This document shows positions 34,976-43,791 of a stretch of 64,000 bases of DNA, one piece after another. The notes under the pieces were generated by a model, which was given only the letters and a program-made list of their open reading frames with translations, did not search any database and had not been told where the DNA came from. A program made the translations under genes and the position numbers. The stretch lies in assembly GCA_003611805.1 (NCBI GenBank), contig RAYM01000010.1, forward strand, positions 208,998-272,997, in the 5' to 3' direction. This DNA is from a bacterium 1xD42-87 (GTDB taxonomy: Bacteria; Bacillota; Clostridia; Lachnospirales; Lachnospiraceae). Every line of letters begins with the position of its first letter. Within the stretch, counting starts at the first letter, position 1.

Positions 34976-35038
34976 TTGACATCAGTATTCAAGAGAGCTA
35001 TATTAGTGCTAGAACTACATATATGTAGTTCTAGCACT
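34976..35038 (+). promoter_or_regulatory. consensus promoter with perfect 34-bp palindromic BlaI-type operator
   Basis: TTGACA (34976-34981), 17-bp spacer, TATATT (34999-35004), then immediately a perfect 34-bp palindrome (35005-35038) with core ACTACATATATGTAGT. The transcription start would fall inside the palindrome. A T5 follows, so the transcript-side hairpin could also end incoming transcription from the M56 gene. Confidence 0.88.
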
Positions 35039-35133
35039 TTTTGATCTTTTTCTTAAATATTGGATTATACAGACTGGGAACTAAGGAAGAGATGAATTTA
35101 ATTCAAACTTTATATCGAAGGAAGGAAAATCTA

Positions 35134-36060
35134 ATGCAGATAAATGGCATATCTTCATCAGCATATAAGCCAGAACCGTCGGAGAACATAAAAAATATGG
35201 GAAGCGGATGTTTCGCAGATACCCTGTTGCGGAGGGCAAAAGCGGGGCTGGATTCCTATACCAGAGCGGAAAGAAATAAGATATCCGATTGCGGAGTATA
35301 TGGAAGAATACTTCAGGTGAATATGCACACGTATGATACACGTGCCACCAAAGAGGTTGAGACAGAGAGATATTCCATTACGTGGAAGCCGGGCGGGTAT
35401 CTGTGCATTTATGACAAAGAGCGTGGCGGTAATGAAGCCTTTCGCTGGAAACTGAATAAAGACGATGTACAGGTAGATGAAAAGACAGGACTTAAGTTTC
35501 TGATCAATGATCTGGGATGCGGGCTCTTTAATATGGTTGTGGTGGATGAGGGACTGGAACAGGGGCTGAAGGAAGCACTGGACGTTTCGGAATTATACGA
35601 AAAGCCGCTCGTAAACTTCTCGGTCCAGCAGGATCAGAAGACAGGGATACGGTACATAACGCCAAACGGTTTTGAGAGCAGCGGCGGACAGATCATCATG
35701 GATAAAGAAGCCCGCGAAAAACTGGATTCCCTTGCCAAAGAGTATCTGTCCCAATATCCGAATCTTGTCCATTCCTATGAAGAGGCATGGTTCCATGCAA
35801 CTTTTGAAGTCAGAGGACTGACAAAGCGAACCTCAGGGGGCATTATGCAGATTGGATCAAACAGCATTACATTTCTGAACAAAGATGGCATTAACAGCTG
35901 GGTATGCATCTTTGATCCCAAAAGGTGGAAGGAGGTGAAGGAGAAATTTGACAGGAACGATAATGCGGGAGAGGAATCATGGGAATTTTGGATGGATTTG
36001 TTCCAGGCATTAAAAATAGATGCCTCGCTTTTGACGTTTGACAGCAGGGATGGGAACTAA
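35134..36060 (+). CDS. uncharacterised protein under BlaI-type control
   Basis: A 308-aa protein of no recognised family. ATG 35134 follows AAGGAAGGAAAA; upstream in-frame starts lie in the leader. It begins 'MQINGISSSAYKPEPSENIK', a style seen in Lachnospiraceae proteins encoded near flagellar genes. It has no signal peptide or membrane helix, and holds mixed alpha/beta stretches such as 'RYSITWKPGGYLCIYDKERG' and 'LNKDGINSWVCIFDPKRW'. It is the first gene after the perfect palindromic operator and so is a primary output of the repressor/sensor pair. Confidence 0.72.
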   Translation: MQINGISSSAYKPEPSENIKNMGSGCFADTLLRRAKAGLDSYTRAERNKISDCGVYGRILQVNMHTYDTRATKEVETERYSITWKPGGYLCIYDKERGGNEAFRWKLNKDDVQVDEKTGLKFLINDLGCGLFNMVVVDEGLEQGLKEALDVSELYEKPLVNFSVQQDQKTGIRYITPNGFESSGGQIIMDKEAREKLDSLAKEYLSQYPNLVHSYEEAWFHATFEVRGLTKRTSGGIMQIGSNSITFLNKDGINSWVCIFDPKRWKEVKEKFDRNDNAGEESWEFWMDLFQALKIDASLLTFDSRDGN

Positions 36061-36226
36061 GGCATTTGCCAAAGAGAGTGTTACCTGTGAGGATGCAGCC
36101 GTGGTTGAAGCAGAACAAACAACGGCGGAAGCTAGAAGCATTGTCGGCCCGGATGGCAATACATATGAAAACTTGGGAACAGCGACGCACGTATACCCGA
36201 TCGAGGCATTACTCCGACGGATGTAA
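36050..36226 (+). pseudogene. short frame resembling the mature start of a secreted protein
   Basis: Overlaps the end of the preceding gene by 11 bp. It reads 'MGTKAFAKESVTCEDAAVVE', where AFA-KE looks like a signal-peptidase site with its hydrophobic part missing, and stops after 58 codons. It may be the stump of a gene whose 5' end was lost by deletion. Confidence 0.35.
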
Positions 36227-36269
36227 GATAAGTAAAATTGTACTGGCATGAGAGTAATATAATATTTTT

Positions 36270-36307
36270 AGCTGCTATACTTGTGACATAAACACGGTAT
36301 AGCAGCT
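36270..36307 (+). repeat. 11-bp perfect inverted repeat upstream of 36333
   Basis: AGCTGCTATAC (36270-36280) and GTATAGCAGCT (36297-36307) with a 16-nt loop. TATAAT at 36258-36263 lies just upstream, so it is in the leader of the next gene. There is no T-run, so it is more likely an operator or attenuator than a terminator. Confidence 0.6.
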
Positions 36308-36332
36308 GGAGAGGAATAAAAGGAGGTCTATC

Positions 36333-36887
36333 ATGTTTATAGGTAAGGCAATAAGCAACTTCTCTATTCCATGTAAATGGCAACAAAGCAATGATACTAA
36401 AAATTGCATGGGGAATAAAGACTTTAAAACAATCAGAGGACCGAAAATATACTTGAAAACCGAAGACATGTTATATTCTGGGTGTAATGGAACGGGATTA
36501 TCGTTTTACATTAAGTATGCTGATGAATCAACAGATGAAGAACCTGTTGTGATTGCAAAAGGTGTAGATGAAAACGGAAATGATTTTGAACAAAGGATTT
36601 TTATAAATAAAATTAATCCATCTTGTGCTACAGTGGTTGAGATGCGGGCACTTGAAGGCCATCATAAAGTAAAGAAACAGGGTGGACTTACGTCGTTGCC
36701 GTTGAGTTCTGGAGAGCTGGGGCTTAATGATAGAGCTAATTTTATCTCAATGTTTGAACAATGTATAGGCGATATGAAAAAATTGGGAAGATATGATTTG
36801 TCATTACTTTGGATGAAAAGTATGGATACTTATCTTAGCTTGACAAAAAATAAGCATGGACAACAAGAAAAGTTTGGACTCCAGTAG
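36333..36887 (+). CDS. uncharacterised protein in the BlaI-regulated island
   Basis: A 184-aa protein with an ideal AAAGGAGGT site before ATG 36333. It is AT-rich compared with the flanking core genes. The sequence starts 'MFIGKAISNFSIPCKWQQSN' and has a helical C-terminal part ('MFEQCIGDMKKLGRYDL'). No signal peptide, membrane helix or family was recognised. Its position after the operator-controlled gene and the inverted repeat in its leader make it a possible member of the same response. The next 193 bp show no gene. Confidence 0.6.
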   Translation: MFIGKAISNFSIPCKWQQSNDTKNCMGNKDFKTIRGPKIYLKTEDMLYSGCNGTGLSFYIKYADESTDEEPVVIAKGVDENGNDFEQRIFINKINPSCATVVEMRALEGHHKVKKQGGLTSLPLSSGELGLNDRANFISMFEQCIGDMKKLGRYDLSLLWMKSMDTYLSLTKNKHGQQEKFGLQ

Positions 36888-37080
36888 GAGAGAACAGCGT
36901 GATTCTGGCTGATAGAAGAATCATATAATTGAATAGCTAAGAGATGAGCAAAAGGCATTAATTTAAGGTTTGGAGTTGGTAGCCAGATTCTCAGGGTTAA
37001 AGTGGAAGAAATATATGGCATGAAAAAACAGACGTAAGCCCAAAACCTACGAAGAACAGGCGATATTCAGTTCGTAAGTA

Positions 37081-37386
37081 TCAGGCAGTGCGTTTGATGG
37101 ACTTCAGCTTGCGGTAAGATTGTCCGGAGCATGTAGTGGCGGCAGCCACTGCAACTGCCAGCAGACTGATGTGGGCAAGTGTATTGAGGTTTGTAACAGA
37201 AGATTTATTTCTTACCCACATACGTTCCTGTCCGGTATTTTTAAAGCGTGAATTGTACCGTTCGCATTCTGTGCGGAGGGAATAACTGCTTTTAAAATAA
37301 TGGCTGTTCCTGTCAACGTGACGTGGTTCATCCGTTTTCCGTATCTCATACGGGAAGCCTAAAGGGGCAGATCTATCGTGTTGCAT
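37081..37386 (-). pseudogene. transposase C-terminal remnant
   Basis: The 101-aa minus-strand frame contains 'SLRTECERYNSRFKNTGQER' and 'VRNKSSVTNLNTLAHISLLA', the end of a DDE transposase of the kind in Clostridial insertion sequences. The catalytic N-terminal two thirds are missing, so it is a dead fragment. It marks past insertion activity in the island. Confidence 0.75.
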
Positions 37387-37451
37387 AAAATCGCCTCCCT
37401 CCGTTCTCCTGATCGTGACGCATTTGTTACTGTATTATTCTCTTTTAAAAG

Positions 37452-37545
37452 GAATACGAATCGACATACCAAAAAGTTTCACCTTATTACTGAAAGGCGA
37501 AAAAGGTCAGACTGCAACATAATCCGCTGTCTCCTTTTCCATGTT
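37452..37545 (-). repeat. about 90-bp inverted repeat, left copy
   Basis: The reverse complement matches 38963-39052: shared blocks are ATTCAAAYATGGARAAGG, GATTATRTTGCAGTCTGACC followed by TTTTT, and GGTGAAACTTTTTG, in the same order and spacing. The two copies enclose the operator and genes at 37587-38956. Confidence 0.75.
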
Positions 37546-37586
37546 TGAATGTCTGAGCCGAAGCCAATGTCAATATACAATGCAAG

Positions 37587-37760
37587 ATGGAGGTTCGCCC
37601 GATCAGAGAAAAATATAATTTTTTCCAGTCAGAAAGCGAGGCGATAGCAGGACTGGAATCGTCTGTAGCAGCGCTTCGATACTTGTCGGACAGTTTGTTG
37701 CCGGAAGAACACAGGGAAGAAGCCATTGGCAGGGTGATTGCGGGAATAGGAATGGATTGA
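37587..37760 (+). CDS. small hypothetical protein or gene tail
   Basis: A 57-codon frame 'MEVRPIREKYNFFQSESEAI' continuing as an amphipathic helical sequence to 'RVIAGIGMD'. Its composition looks coding, but no ribosome site is evident, so it may be the 3' end of a truncated gene. It stops two bases before the -35 of the next operator promoter. Confidence 0.4.
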   Translation: MEVRPIREKYNFFQSESEAIAGLESSVAALRYLSDSLLPEEHREEAIGRVIAGIGMD

Positions 37761-37761
37761 C

Positions 37762-37818
37762 TTGACATACGGTTATAACTGTAGTATATTACCAGCAGAA
37801 CTACATAAATGTAGGTCT
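37762..37818 (+). promoter_or_regulatory. consensus promoter with BlaI-type operator (third site)
   Basis: TTGACA (37762-37767), 17-bp spacer, TATATT (37785-37790), then the dyad 37797-37818 with core ACTACATAAATGTAGG. The layout (promoter, then operator directly downstream) copies that at 34976. A TACGGTTATAACTGTA near-dyad in the spacer may be a second box. Confidence 0.85.
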
Positions 37819-37946
37819 GTGGGATTTTATCATTTTACAATCTACAATAATTAAAAAGGAGATGAAAAAAGACAATAAGTATATGCAAAGGAAACTGTGA
37901 AAAGGAACTTAAGATGTCTGATGTATTTAAAAAGTGAGGAAAGAAT

Positions 37947-38570
37947 ATGAGTAAAAAAATTGGCTTGCTAAAAAGCATTGGTGCATTGTGCTCGATAGTA
38001 TTATTATCGGGAACGGTTACTTCACCGACAGTATTTGCAGCTGAAAGTATGTGCACAGCAGATACCGGTACGGGAAGTGAAGCAGCTGTGTATGCAGGTG
38101 ATGAGCTTTCGGCAGAAATGGATGGATTTTATAGACATATGTTATTTGACGATACTCTTCAAGAAGGAGAAGAACGTGTTCTTGGAATGCTGAACGGAGA
38201 GAAATTTTGTGTGCGGGTAACAGATGTTACAGAATCTTCACCTTCCGCATATGCAGCTACATCAACAACCTCAAAGGTATTTACTTTTTATAAGGAAAAT
38301 GCCTTGGGTGTGAAGAAAGATGTATTAAAGGTAACATCGGAATGCGAATGGATAAAAGGAAGTAAAATTGTTAATTTGACGTGCACATATACTAAATTGG
38401 TATCGGATATATCCTGTTCGTGGAACGATAAATATAATAGCGCAACTGATTTAATTCATACTCTTGGATTAAATGTAACATATAATGGAGGATCGGGTAT
38501 TATTTATTTTGGAGCAAACTTAAGTTTGGATAGGCAAACACTTACCTTGAAGTGCTCCGAAGATTTTTGA
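37947..38570 (+). CDS. secreted protein of unknown function under BlaI-type control
   Basis: A 207-aa protein with a clear signal peptide (basic 'MSKKIGLLKS', hydrophobic 'IGALCSIVLLSGTV', cleavage after 'TVFA'). The mature part is about 175 residues, beta-rich, with several cysteines ('SECEWIKGSK', 'NLTCTYTKL', 'DISCSWNDK', final 'LKCSEDF') that could form disulfides. GTGAGGAAAG precedes the ATG. It is the first gene after the third operator. A 125-nt leader contains very short frames such as 'MSDVFKK'. The family is not recognised; an extracellular effector, immunity or sensing role is only inference. Confidence 0.75.
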   Translation: MSKKIGLLKSIGALCSIVLLSGTVTSPTVFAAESMCTADTGTGSEAAVYAGDELSAEMDGFYRHMLFDDTLQEGEERVLGMLNGEKFCVRVTDVTESSPSAYAATSTTSKVFTFYKENALGVKKDVLKVTSECEWIKGSKIVNLTCTYTKLVSDISCSWNDKYNSATDLIHTLGLNVTYNGGSGIIYFGANLSLDRQTLTLKCSEDF

Positions 38571-38956
38571 GCACTAAAAAAATTTTGGGCTCTTTAGGGG
38601 GCTTTGTTCTTATCATAGGGGTAATAGTAATGGGTATTATGATAAGAGCAGGTAGCTCTTTACAAAAAAAGGAGATGGAGCATAGTTATTGTATAGATAA
38701 TTTAAATTCAAGCCTTGATAAGGATAGCTTATACTACGATTACATAATAGAAATGTTAGTTGAAGAGCTCAAAGAAAAGAGTGGGGTTGCGGATTGTAAA
38801 ATTAGGATAAATTATTCAAATGGTGATATCCTTTCCGCTAATATCAGCGTAGTTGCCGGGGCTGATGAGAATAATATTTCAGAAACAGATATGCTGGATT
38901 ATGTTTCTCAAGCATTAGGGATTCCTACAGAAAATATTGAATTATCCTATGATTAA
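38552..38956 (+). CDS. single-pass membrane protein of unknown function
   Basis: A 134-aa protein starting at GTG 38552, overlapping the secreted-protein gene by 19 bp. A short basic head ('MLRRFLSTKK'), a membrane helix ('GFVLIIGVIVMGIMI', about 17-31) and an extracytoplasmic domain ending 'ALGIPTENIELSYD' are visible; the latter resembles the small alpha/beta folds seen in sporulation and ring-forming proteins but is not assignable. The overlap implies co-translation with the secreted partner. No strong ribosome site, as expected for coupling. Confidence 0.62.
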   Translation: MLRRFLSTKKILGSLGGFVLIIGVIVMGIMIRAGSSLQKKEMEHSYCIDNLNSSLDKDSLYYDYIIEMLVEELKEKSGVADCKIRINYSNGDILSANISVVAGADENNISETDMLDYVSQALGIPTENIELSYD

Positions 38957-38962
38957 AGTAAT

Positions 38963-39052
38963 ATTGTATTCAAATATGGAGAAGGGTCAGACATCAGATT
39001 ATATTGCAGTCTGACCTTTTTGCTATTTATGAGACAGGGTGAAACTTTTTGC
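38963..39052 (+). repeat. about 90-bp inverted repeat, right copy
   Basis: The partner of 37452-37545. It includes an intrinsic terminator: GGTCAGAC (38985-38992) with GTCTGACC (39009-39016) followed by T5. In the left copy the stem is partly decayed. Confidence 0.75.
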
Positions 39053-39142
39053 GGGAGCAGACAGTGAAAACATGGGCAAAACAGATTGCACGCACAGAAA
39101 ATGCCCAAAAAGGTTAAGAAACCGTCCAACCATGCCGAAATA

Positions 39143-39174
39143 AAGGGTGAATGAGAAATCATTCGCCCTTTTTT
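39143..39174 (+). terminator. terminator with GAAA tetraloop
   Basis: AAGGGTGAATGA (39143-39154), GAAA loop, TCATTCGCCCTT (39159-39170), then TTTT. It isolates the island from the flagellar genes at 39221. Confidence 0.85.
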
Positions 39175-39220
39175 GTATGATATAAAAAAGAGTACACTAC
39201 ATTTTGTATGAGGAAGACAT

Positions 39221-42200
39221 ATGAAGATTACGTTTGACCACAGTAACGCAAACCAAAATGTAGACAGGGCGGCAACTTCATATCGGGACACCCGGACGAC
39301 CAGGACAGAGCGTGCGGGTGATTACGCATTAGACATTTCTGGCACAGTTATGGATAACAACGCTTACGGAGGTCACGGAAAGACCGCAGAAGAGGTTATG
39401 CAGGATGCGGCGGCTATTGACGTGGCCACGCAGACAGACTTTATGACAGTTATGTCTAATACTATGTCCGGGGAAGATTTTTCCCGCTTACAGCAGGAAG
39501 GCTATCATCCCGGCGATATGGAAATTGAGGAAGTTGTCACCATTGTCGATACGATCAAGGCAGCGCTTGTCAAAGGCGGCACAGAGGTTGCGGGTTACAC
39601 CGACGACCTGGATGCGGACACTCTGGCGCAGATTACGGGAAGTCAGGCGTTCGCGCAGGAGCTTGCGGCGCAGTTTCAGGCGCACGACATTCCGCTTACA
39701 GAGGGAAATGTGCGGGCGGTGAAAGATGCCTTTGAGAGAGCCATGCAGACGGGTGAAATTGGGGAAGGCATCGTGAAATATATGGTGGAAAACCGAATGG
39801 AGCCTACCGTTGACAATCTTTATCTGGCGGATCACAGCGCGGCTACTGACAGCAGGAGACAGGCACACGGCTATTATGCCGCGGATGGCACGGGCTATTA
39901 TGCGAAGAAGGCGGAGGACTATAACTGGGAGCAGCTGCGTCCGCAGATTGAGCGCGTGCTGGAAGAGGCGGGGCTTGAGATTACCGATGAAAATGTGGAG
40001 AGTGCACAGTGGCTGATCGGCGTAGGCGTACCGCTGACGGCGGAGACGATGCAGAATCTCCATGAGATCGGGCAGGCAAAGCAGCCTTGGGACAGAGAAA
40101 AGATTCTTGCGGCGGCAGCGGCGGCGATCGCTGACGGGAAAAGACCCGGGGAGGCAAATCTTGCTGACGGCAGAAGCAGTGTGGAGCGGGCGGCAGATTA
40201 TACGGAGAGCTATGGAAAGATCAGCGATGAAGCGGTCGATCTGACGGTGGCGGAAGAAAAGCAGGTAAATCTGCGGAACCTGACCAAAGCGCAGGAGAAG
40301 ATAGAGGCGGGTGAGGTGACGCAGGAAGTACCGGCGGCGGTTACCCAGAGGCGCCAGATGGAAGAAGTCAGGCTGATGATGACCATTGAAGCGAACCGGC
40401 AGCTGATGGCACGCGGTTATTCCATAGATACGACAGAGCTGGAGGAGCTGGTAGAGGCTCTGAAAAAACTGGAGCAGGAGCAGAACCAGAAACTTTTTGG
40501 AGAACCTGACGCGGCGGCGGCAGCCGGGAAAGCGGCGCTTTACGAGGAAGTACAGATAAAGGTTTCGGAGATTCCGTATTTACCGGCGGCAGTGCTTGTA
40601 CAGTATATAGACGGCACGGAAGCCTTTACGCTTGACAGTGTACATGAAAACGGCACAGCGCTTAGAAATGCGTATGCGGCGGCGAGTGAGTCCTATGAGA
40701 CGCTGATGACCGCGCCAAGGGCGGATATGGGAGATTCCATCCGCAAGGCATTCCGCAATGTGGACGATATTCTCGAGGATATGGGTCTTGAGACGAGCGA
40801 GGAGAACCGCAAGGCAGTGCGGATTCTGGGCTACAACAGTATGGATATCACCGATGAGAATATGGATGCGGTGAAGAAATATGACATGGAGCTGCAGCAG
40901 ACCATCCGCAGAATGACACCAGCGGCATCTTTACAGGCGATCCGGGACGGTAAGAATCCCCTTACCATGTCCATGGAGGAATTGAACCAGTATCTGGACG
41001 AGAGCGGTGCGGATGACGCGGCGCGAGAAGAAAAATTCAGTAAGTATTTATATAAACTGGAAAAGAGCCACGCAGTCAGTGAGCAGGAGAGAGAGGCTTA
41101 TATCGGGATTTACCGTATGTTCCGGCAGCTGGAAAAGTCGGATGACGCGGCAGTCGGCAGTCTTTTGAAGGAAGGGGCACAGATTTCTTTCAGCAATCTT
41201 CTGACGGCGATGCGCAGTACCAGAAAACAGGGAATGGATTATAAGGTGGACGACGGTTTTGACGGAGTGGACGCCGTGGCGAAAAACAAATCTATCACCG
41301 ATCAGATTTTGAGCGGATTCCCGAATTTGGGACAGGAGAGCGCAGAGTCCGGCAATCGGGAGAGCGGGCAGAGACAGCAGGATTCGGAACAGGCGGAGAG
41401 CTATTACCATATGCTTGCAGGACAGATCGCGGACGGTCTGGAGCCGGAAATGCTTGCAGAGACGAATCTTACGGCGGAGACGACCATGGAAGAGTTTGCG
41501 GATGCGCTGCGGCAGCAGACGGCGGACGATTCCTTGGAACAGGCATATATGCAGGAGCAGATACAGTCTTACCGCGGGCTTGAGAATGTGGAAGAGACTG
41601 TAGTGAGAGAACTTGTGGCATACAAACAGCCTGTGACACCCAATAATCTGGAGGCAGCTTCGGCGCTTCGGAGAAAGCCCGGCGCGCTGTACCGAAAATT
41701 ACGGGATTTGGAGGAAGGCACAGGCGTTTCGGAAGGAATGCGGAAAGCGGATACCCTGATAGAGAGTCTGACGGGTAAGGAGAGCGCGCAGGAAGCTTAC
41801 GGGGAGATGCAGGCAGCTTTTTCTTCAGTTTTGGACGAGGCGATGGAGACGCCGGAAGATTTCCTTGACCTGCGTACCTTACAGAGCTGTCAAAAGCAGC
41901 TTGCGCTGGCAGGGAGCCTTTCGAGAGAAGAGAATTACCAGATTCCCGTGGAGATTAACGGTGAGTTGACAGCGATCAACTTAAAGGTTCTGCACGGAAC
42001 CGGGACGGGGAAGGTAAACGTCACGGTACGGACGGAAGAATTTGGACAGATCACAGCTAAATTCTCTCTCAGGGAACAGAAAGTGTCCGGCTATATTGCC
42101 TGTGAGAGCGGCGAGGGAACGGTCTGGCTGCAGGGCAGGCAGGAGGAATTAGAGACAGCGCTGGAAGCCTCGGGAGAGGAAAGAGAAACAGGCAGTCTTG

Positions 42201-42328
42201 TGATCCTGCAGGGCAGAGAGGTTGGCAGCGAAGAATACACAGAGGAAGAGGTAAACGGCGGAGAAGGGCAGCAGACGGCAGACCTTTACAAAATCGCGAA
42301 AGCGTTTATCACTACCTTGACGGCATAA
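39221..42328 (+). CDS. DUF6240 large protein with FliK-like C-terminal part
   Basis: A 1035-aa Gln/Glu/Ala-rich protein without signal peptide or membrane helix, of the DUF6240 kind found in Lachnospiraceae flagellar regions. The body has recurring units of the form 'IPLTEGNVRAVKDAFER', 'LEITDENVESAQWL', 'VPLTAETMQNLHE', 'MDITDENMDAVKKY' spaced by about 50-150 residues, each describing a helix pair. The last 110 residues ('IPVEINGELTAINLKV', 'KVNVTVRTEEFGQITAKFSL') resemble the C-terminal domain of the hook-length control protein FliK. It directly precedes a flagellin (33-bp gap), supporting a role in flagellar export or length control. Confidence 0.78.
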   Translation: MKITFDHSNANQNVDRAATSYRDTRTTRTERAGDYALDISGTVMDNNAYGGHGKTAEEVMQDAAAIDVATQTDFMTVMSNTMSGEDFSRLQQEGYHPGDMEIEEVVTIVDTIKAALVKGGTEVAGYTDDLDADTLAQITGSQAFAQELAAQFQAHDIPLTEGNVRAVKDAFERAMQTGEIGEGIVKYMVENRMEPTVDNLYLADHSAATDSRRQAHGYYAADGTGYYAKKAEDYNWEQLRPQIERVLEEAGLEITDENVESAQWLIGVGVPLTAETMQNLHEIGQAKQPWDREKILAAAAAAIADGKRPGEANLADGRSSVERAADYTESYGKISDEAVDLTVAEEKQVNLRNLTKAQEKIEAGEVTQEVPAAVTQRRQMEEVRLMMTIEANRQLMARGYSIDTTELEELVEALKKLEQEQNQKLFGEPDAAAAAGKAALYEEVQIKVSEIPYLPAAVLVQYIDGTEAFTLDSVHENGTALRNAYAAASESYETLMTAPRADMGDSIRKAFRNVDDILEDMGLETSEENRKAVRILGYNSMDITDENMDAVKKYDMELQQTIRRMTPAASLQAIRDGKNPLTMSMEELNQYLDESGADDAAREEKFSKYLYKLEKSHAVSEQEREAYIGIYRMFRQLEKSDDAAVGSLLKEGAQISFSNLLTAMRSTRKQGMDYKVDDGFDGVDAVAKNKSITDQILSGFPNLGQESAESGNRESGQRQQDSEQAESYYHMLAGQIADGLEPEMLAETNLTAETTMEEFADALRQQTADDSLEQAYMQEQIQSYRGLENVEETVVRELVAYKQPVTPNNLEAASALRRKPGALYRKLRDLEEGTGVSEGMRKADTLIESLTGKESAQEAYGEMQAAFSSVLDEAMETPEDFLDLRTLQSCQKQLALAGSLSREENYQIPVEINGELTAINLKVLHGTGTGKVNVTVRTEEFGQITAKFSLREQKVSGYIACESGEGTVWLQGRQEELETALEASGEERETGSLVILQGREVGSEEYTEEEVNGGEGQQTADLYKIAKAFITTLTA

Positions 42329-42361
42329 GCATTTTAAGAAGCAGAATGGAGGAAATAAATT

Positions 42362-43780
42362 ATGAAGATCAGTTATAATGCGCCGGCAATGCGCGCGAGC
42401 AATGCATTAAATGCGTCGGACAGCAGAGTGTCCAAGTCTCTGGAACGGCTTTCTTCCGGGCTGAAAGTAACGACGTCAAAGGATAATCCTTCGGGCTATG
42501 CCATCGGCACAAAAATGCATATGCAGATGACGGGTATCACTACGGCGACGCAGAGTTCCCAGAATGGTATTTCCGTCATTGAGACGGCGGATGGCGCGTT
42601 GACGGAAGTACATGAGATGCTGCAGAGAATGAACGAGCTGGCAGTTAAAGGTGAGACGGGAACGCTTACCACCGGCGACCGCATGACGCTGGAGCAGGAA
42701 GTAAAGCAGCTCAAGGCTGAAATTACCAGAATTTCTACAGATACGCAGTTTAACGGACAGACACTTCTGGATGGCACCTTTGACCTGCGGGGATATACCG
42801 ATAATCACAAGGTTAGGGTCGATTACTATTCAGATGAGGTGATGGCGAAGGAATATACGATTAATCAGCTGAACGTCATTTATGACGCGAAAGGGAATAT
42901 TGTCAAAGATGCGGTCACAATCAGTCTTGGTCCTGAATTTCCGCAGGGCGTGGAGGTTTCTGATACAGGGAAGTCGAAAATTACGCTGAAGGGGCCTCTG
43001 GATTTTGAGATGACCCTTCAGCTGTCCAAAGAGAATATGTATCCCGGTTTTGAAGTGCCGTATGATTTTGAGGACGACGGAACAAACTGGGTGCCGAAAG
43101 TGAATGAGGATGCTGTTAAGGCTAACTTTGCCGAAGCGCTGCAGAATGCCGGTATAACAGGTGTTCCGGCGGATGCAGAAGTTATGAGTATTACACCCGA
43201 TAATGTGAATGGTACGGATACAATTGTCGTTGGGAATGCTGCCGGATTTCGGTTAACCTATGTATGCGACAGACCTAAGACGACAGTGCCTAACACAGAT
43301 CCACAGCCGGGGCAGGAGAATGGCACCGCGTATGGGGGACTGATGGGAGGAGCTATACAGAATCTGAAGATTGACATTACCGGCATCGGCACCATGGATA
43401 CCCAGACCGGCGCGAACGAGGGACAGCAGCTTGCAATCCGTATTCCTACCATCTCCCTGAACAGGATGGATATGGAAGATATGAAGATGAAGACGTCGGA
43501 GGATTGCGCGGATGCAAACAGGACGATCAAGAAGGCGATTCTCTATGTGTCTGATGCACGCAGCAGGCTCGGTGCATACCAGAACCGTCTGGATCACACG
43601 GTCAACAATCTGGCGGTGACCAACGAGAACATGACGGCATCTTATGCCCGGATCATGGATGTGGATATGGCGGAGGAAATGACGGCTTACACGACGGAGC
43701 AGGTAATATCCCAGGCGGCGGTATCCATGCTGGCGCAGGCGAACGAGAGACCCTCGCAGGTGCTGCAGCTGCTGCAGTAG
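42362..43780 (+). CDS. flagellin
   Basis: A 472-aa flagellin with intact N-terminal ('MKISYNAPAMRASNALNASD', 'LERLSSGLKVTTSKDNPSGY') and C-terminal ('RLGAYQNRLDHTVNNLAVTN', 'AVSMLAQANERPSQVLQLLQ') polymerisation helices and a variable domain of about 250 residues. 'KDNPSGYAIGTKM' differs from the usual 'DDAAGLAIS', a variant found in Clostridial flagellins and hook-associated proteins. GGAGGAAATAAATT precedes the ATG. It is followed by FliS. It differs strongly from the flagellin at 16918, so the filament may contain two kinds of subunit. Confidence 0.92.
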   Translation: MKISYNAPAMRASNALNASDSRVSKSLERLSSGLKVTTSKDNPSGYAIGTKMHMQMTGITTATQSSQNGISVIETADGALTEVHEMLQRMNELAVKGETGTLTTGDRMTLEQEVKQLKAEITRISTDTQFNGQTLLDGTFDLRGYTDNHKVRVDYYSDEVMAKEYTINQLNVIYDAKGNIVKDAVTISLGPEFPQGVEVSDTGKSKITLKGPLDFEMTLQLSKENMYPGFEVPYDFEDDGTNWVPKVNEDAVKANFAEALQNAGITGVPADAEVMSITPDNVNGTDTIVVGNAAGFRLTYVCDRPKTTVPNTDPQPGQENGTAYGGLMGGAIQNLKIDITGIGTMDTQTGANEGQQLAIRIPTISLNRMDMEDMKMKTSEDCADANRTIKKAILYVSDARSRLGAYQNRLDHTVNNLAVTNENMTASYARIMDVDMAEEMTAYTTEQVISQAAVSMLAQANERPSQVLQLLQ

Positions 43781-43791
43781 AAAATTTGCTT

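Noticed and set aside
35005..35045. The perfect palindrome as a simple terminator of the M56 gene
   Set aside because: It abuts a TTGACA-17-TATATT promoter and matches two other operator sites, so an operator role is more likely, though a secondary terminator role is possible.
37487..37768. A 93-codon minus-strand frame
   Set aside because: It is antisense to a more protein-like plus-strand frame and to the promoter region, and has no ribosome site.
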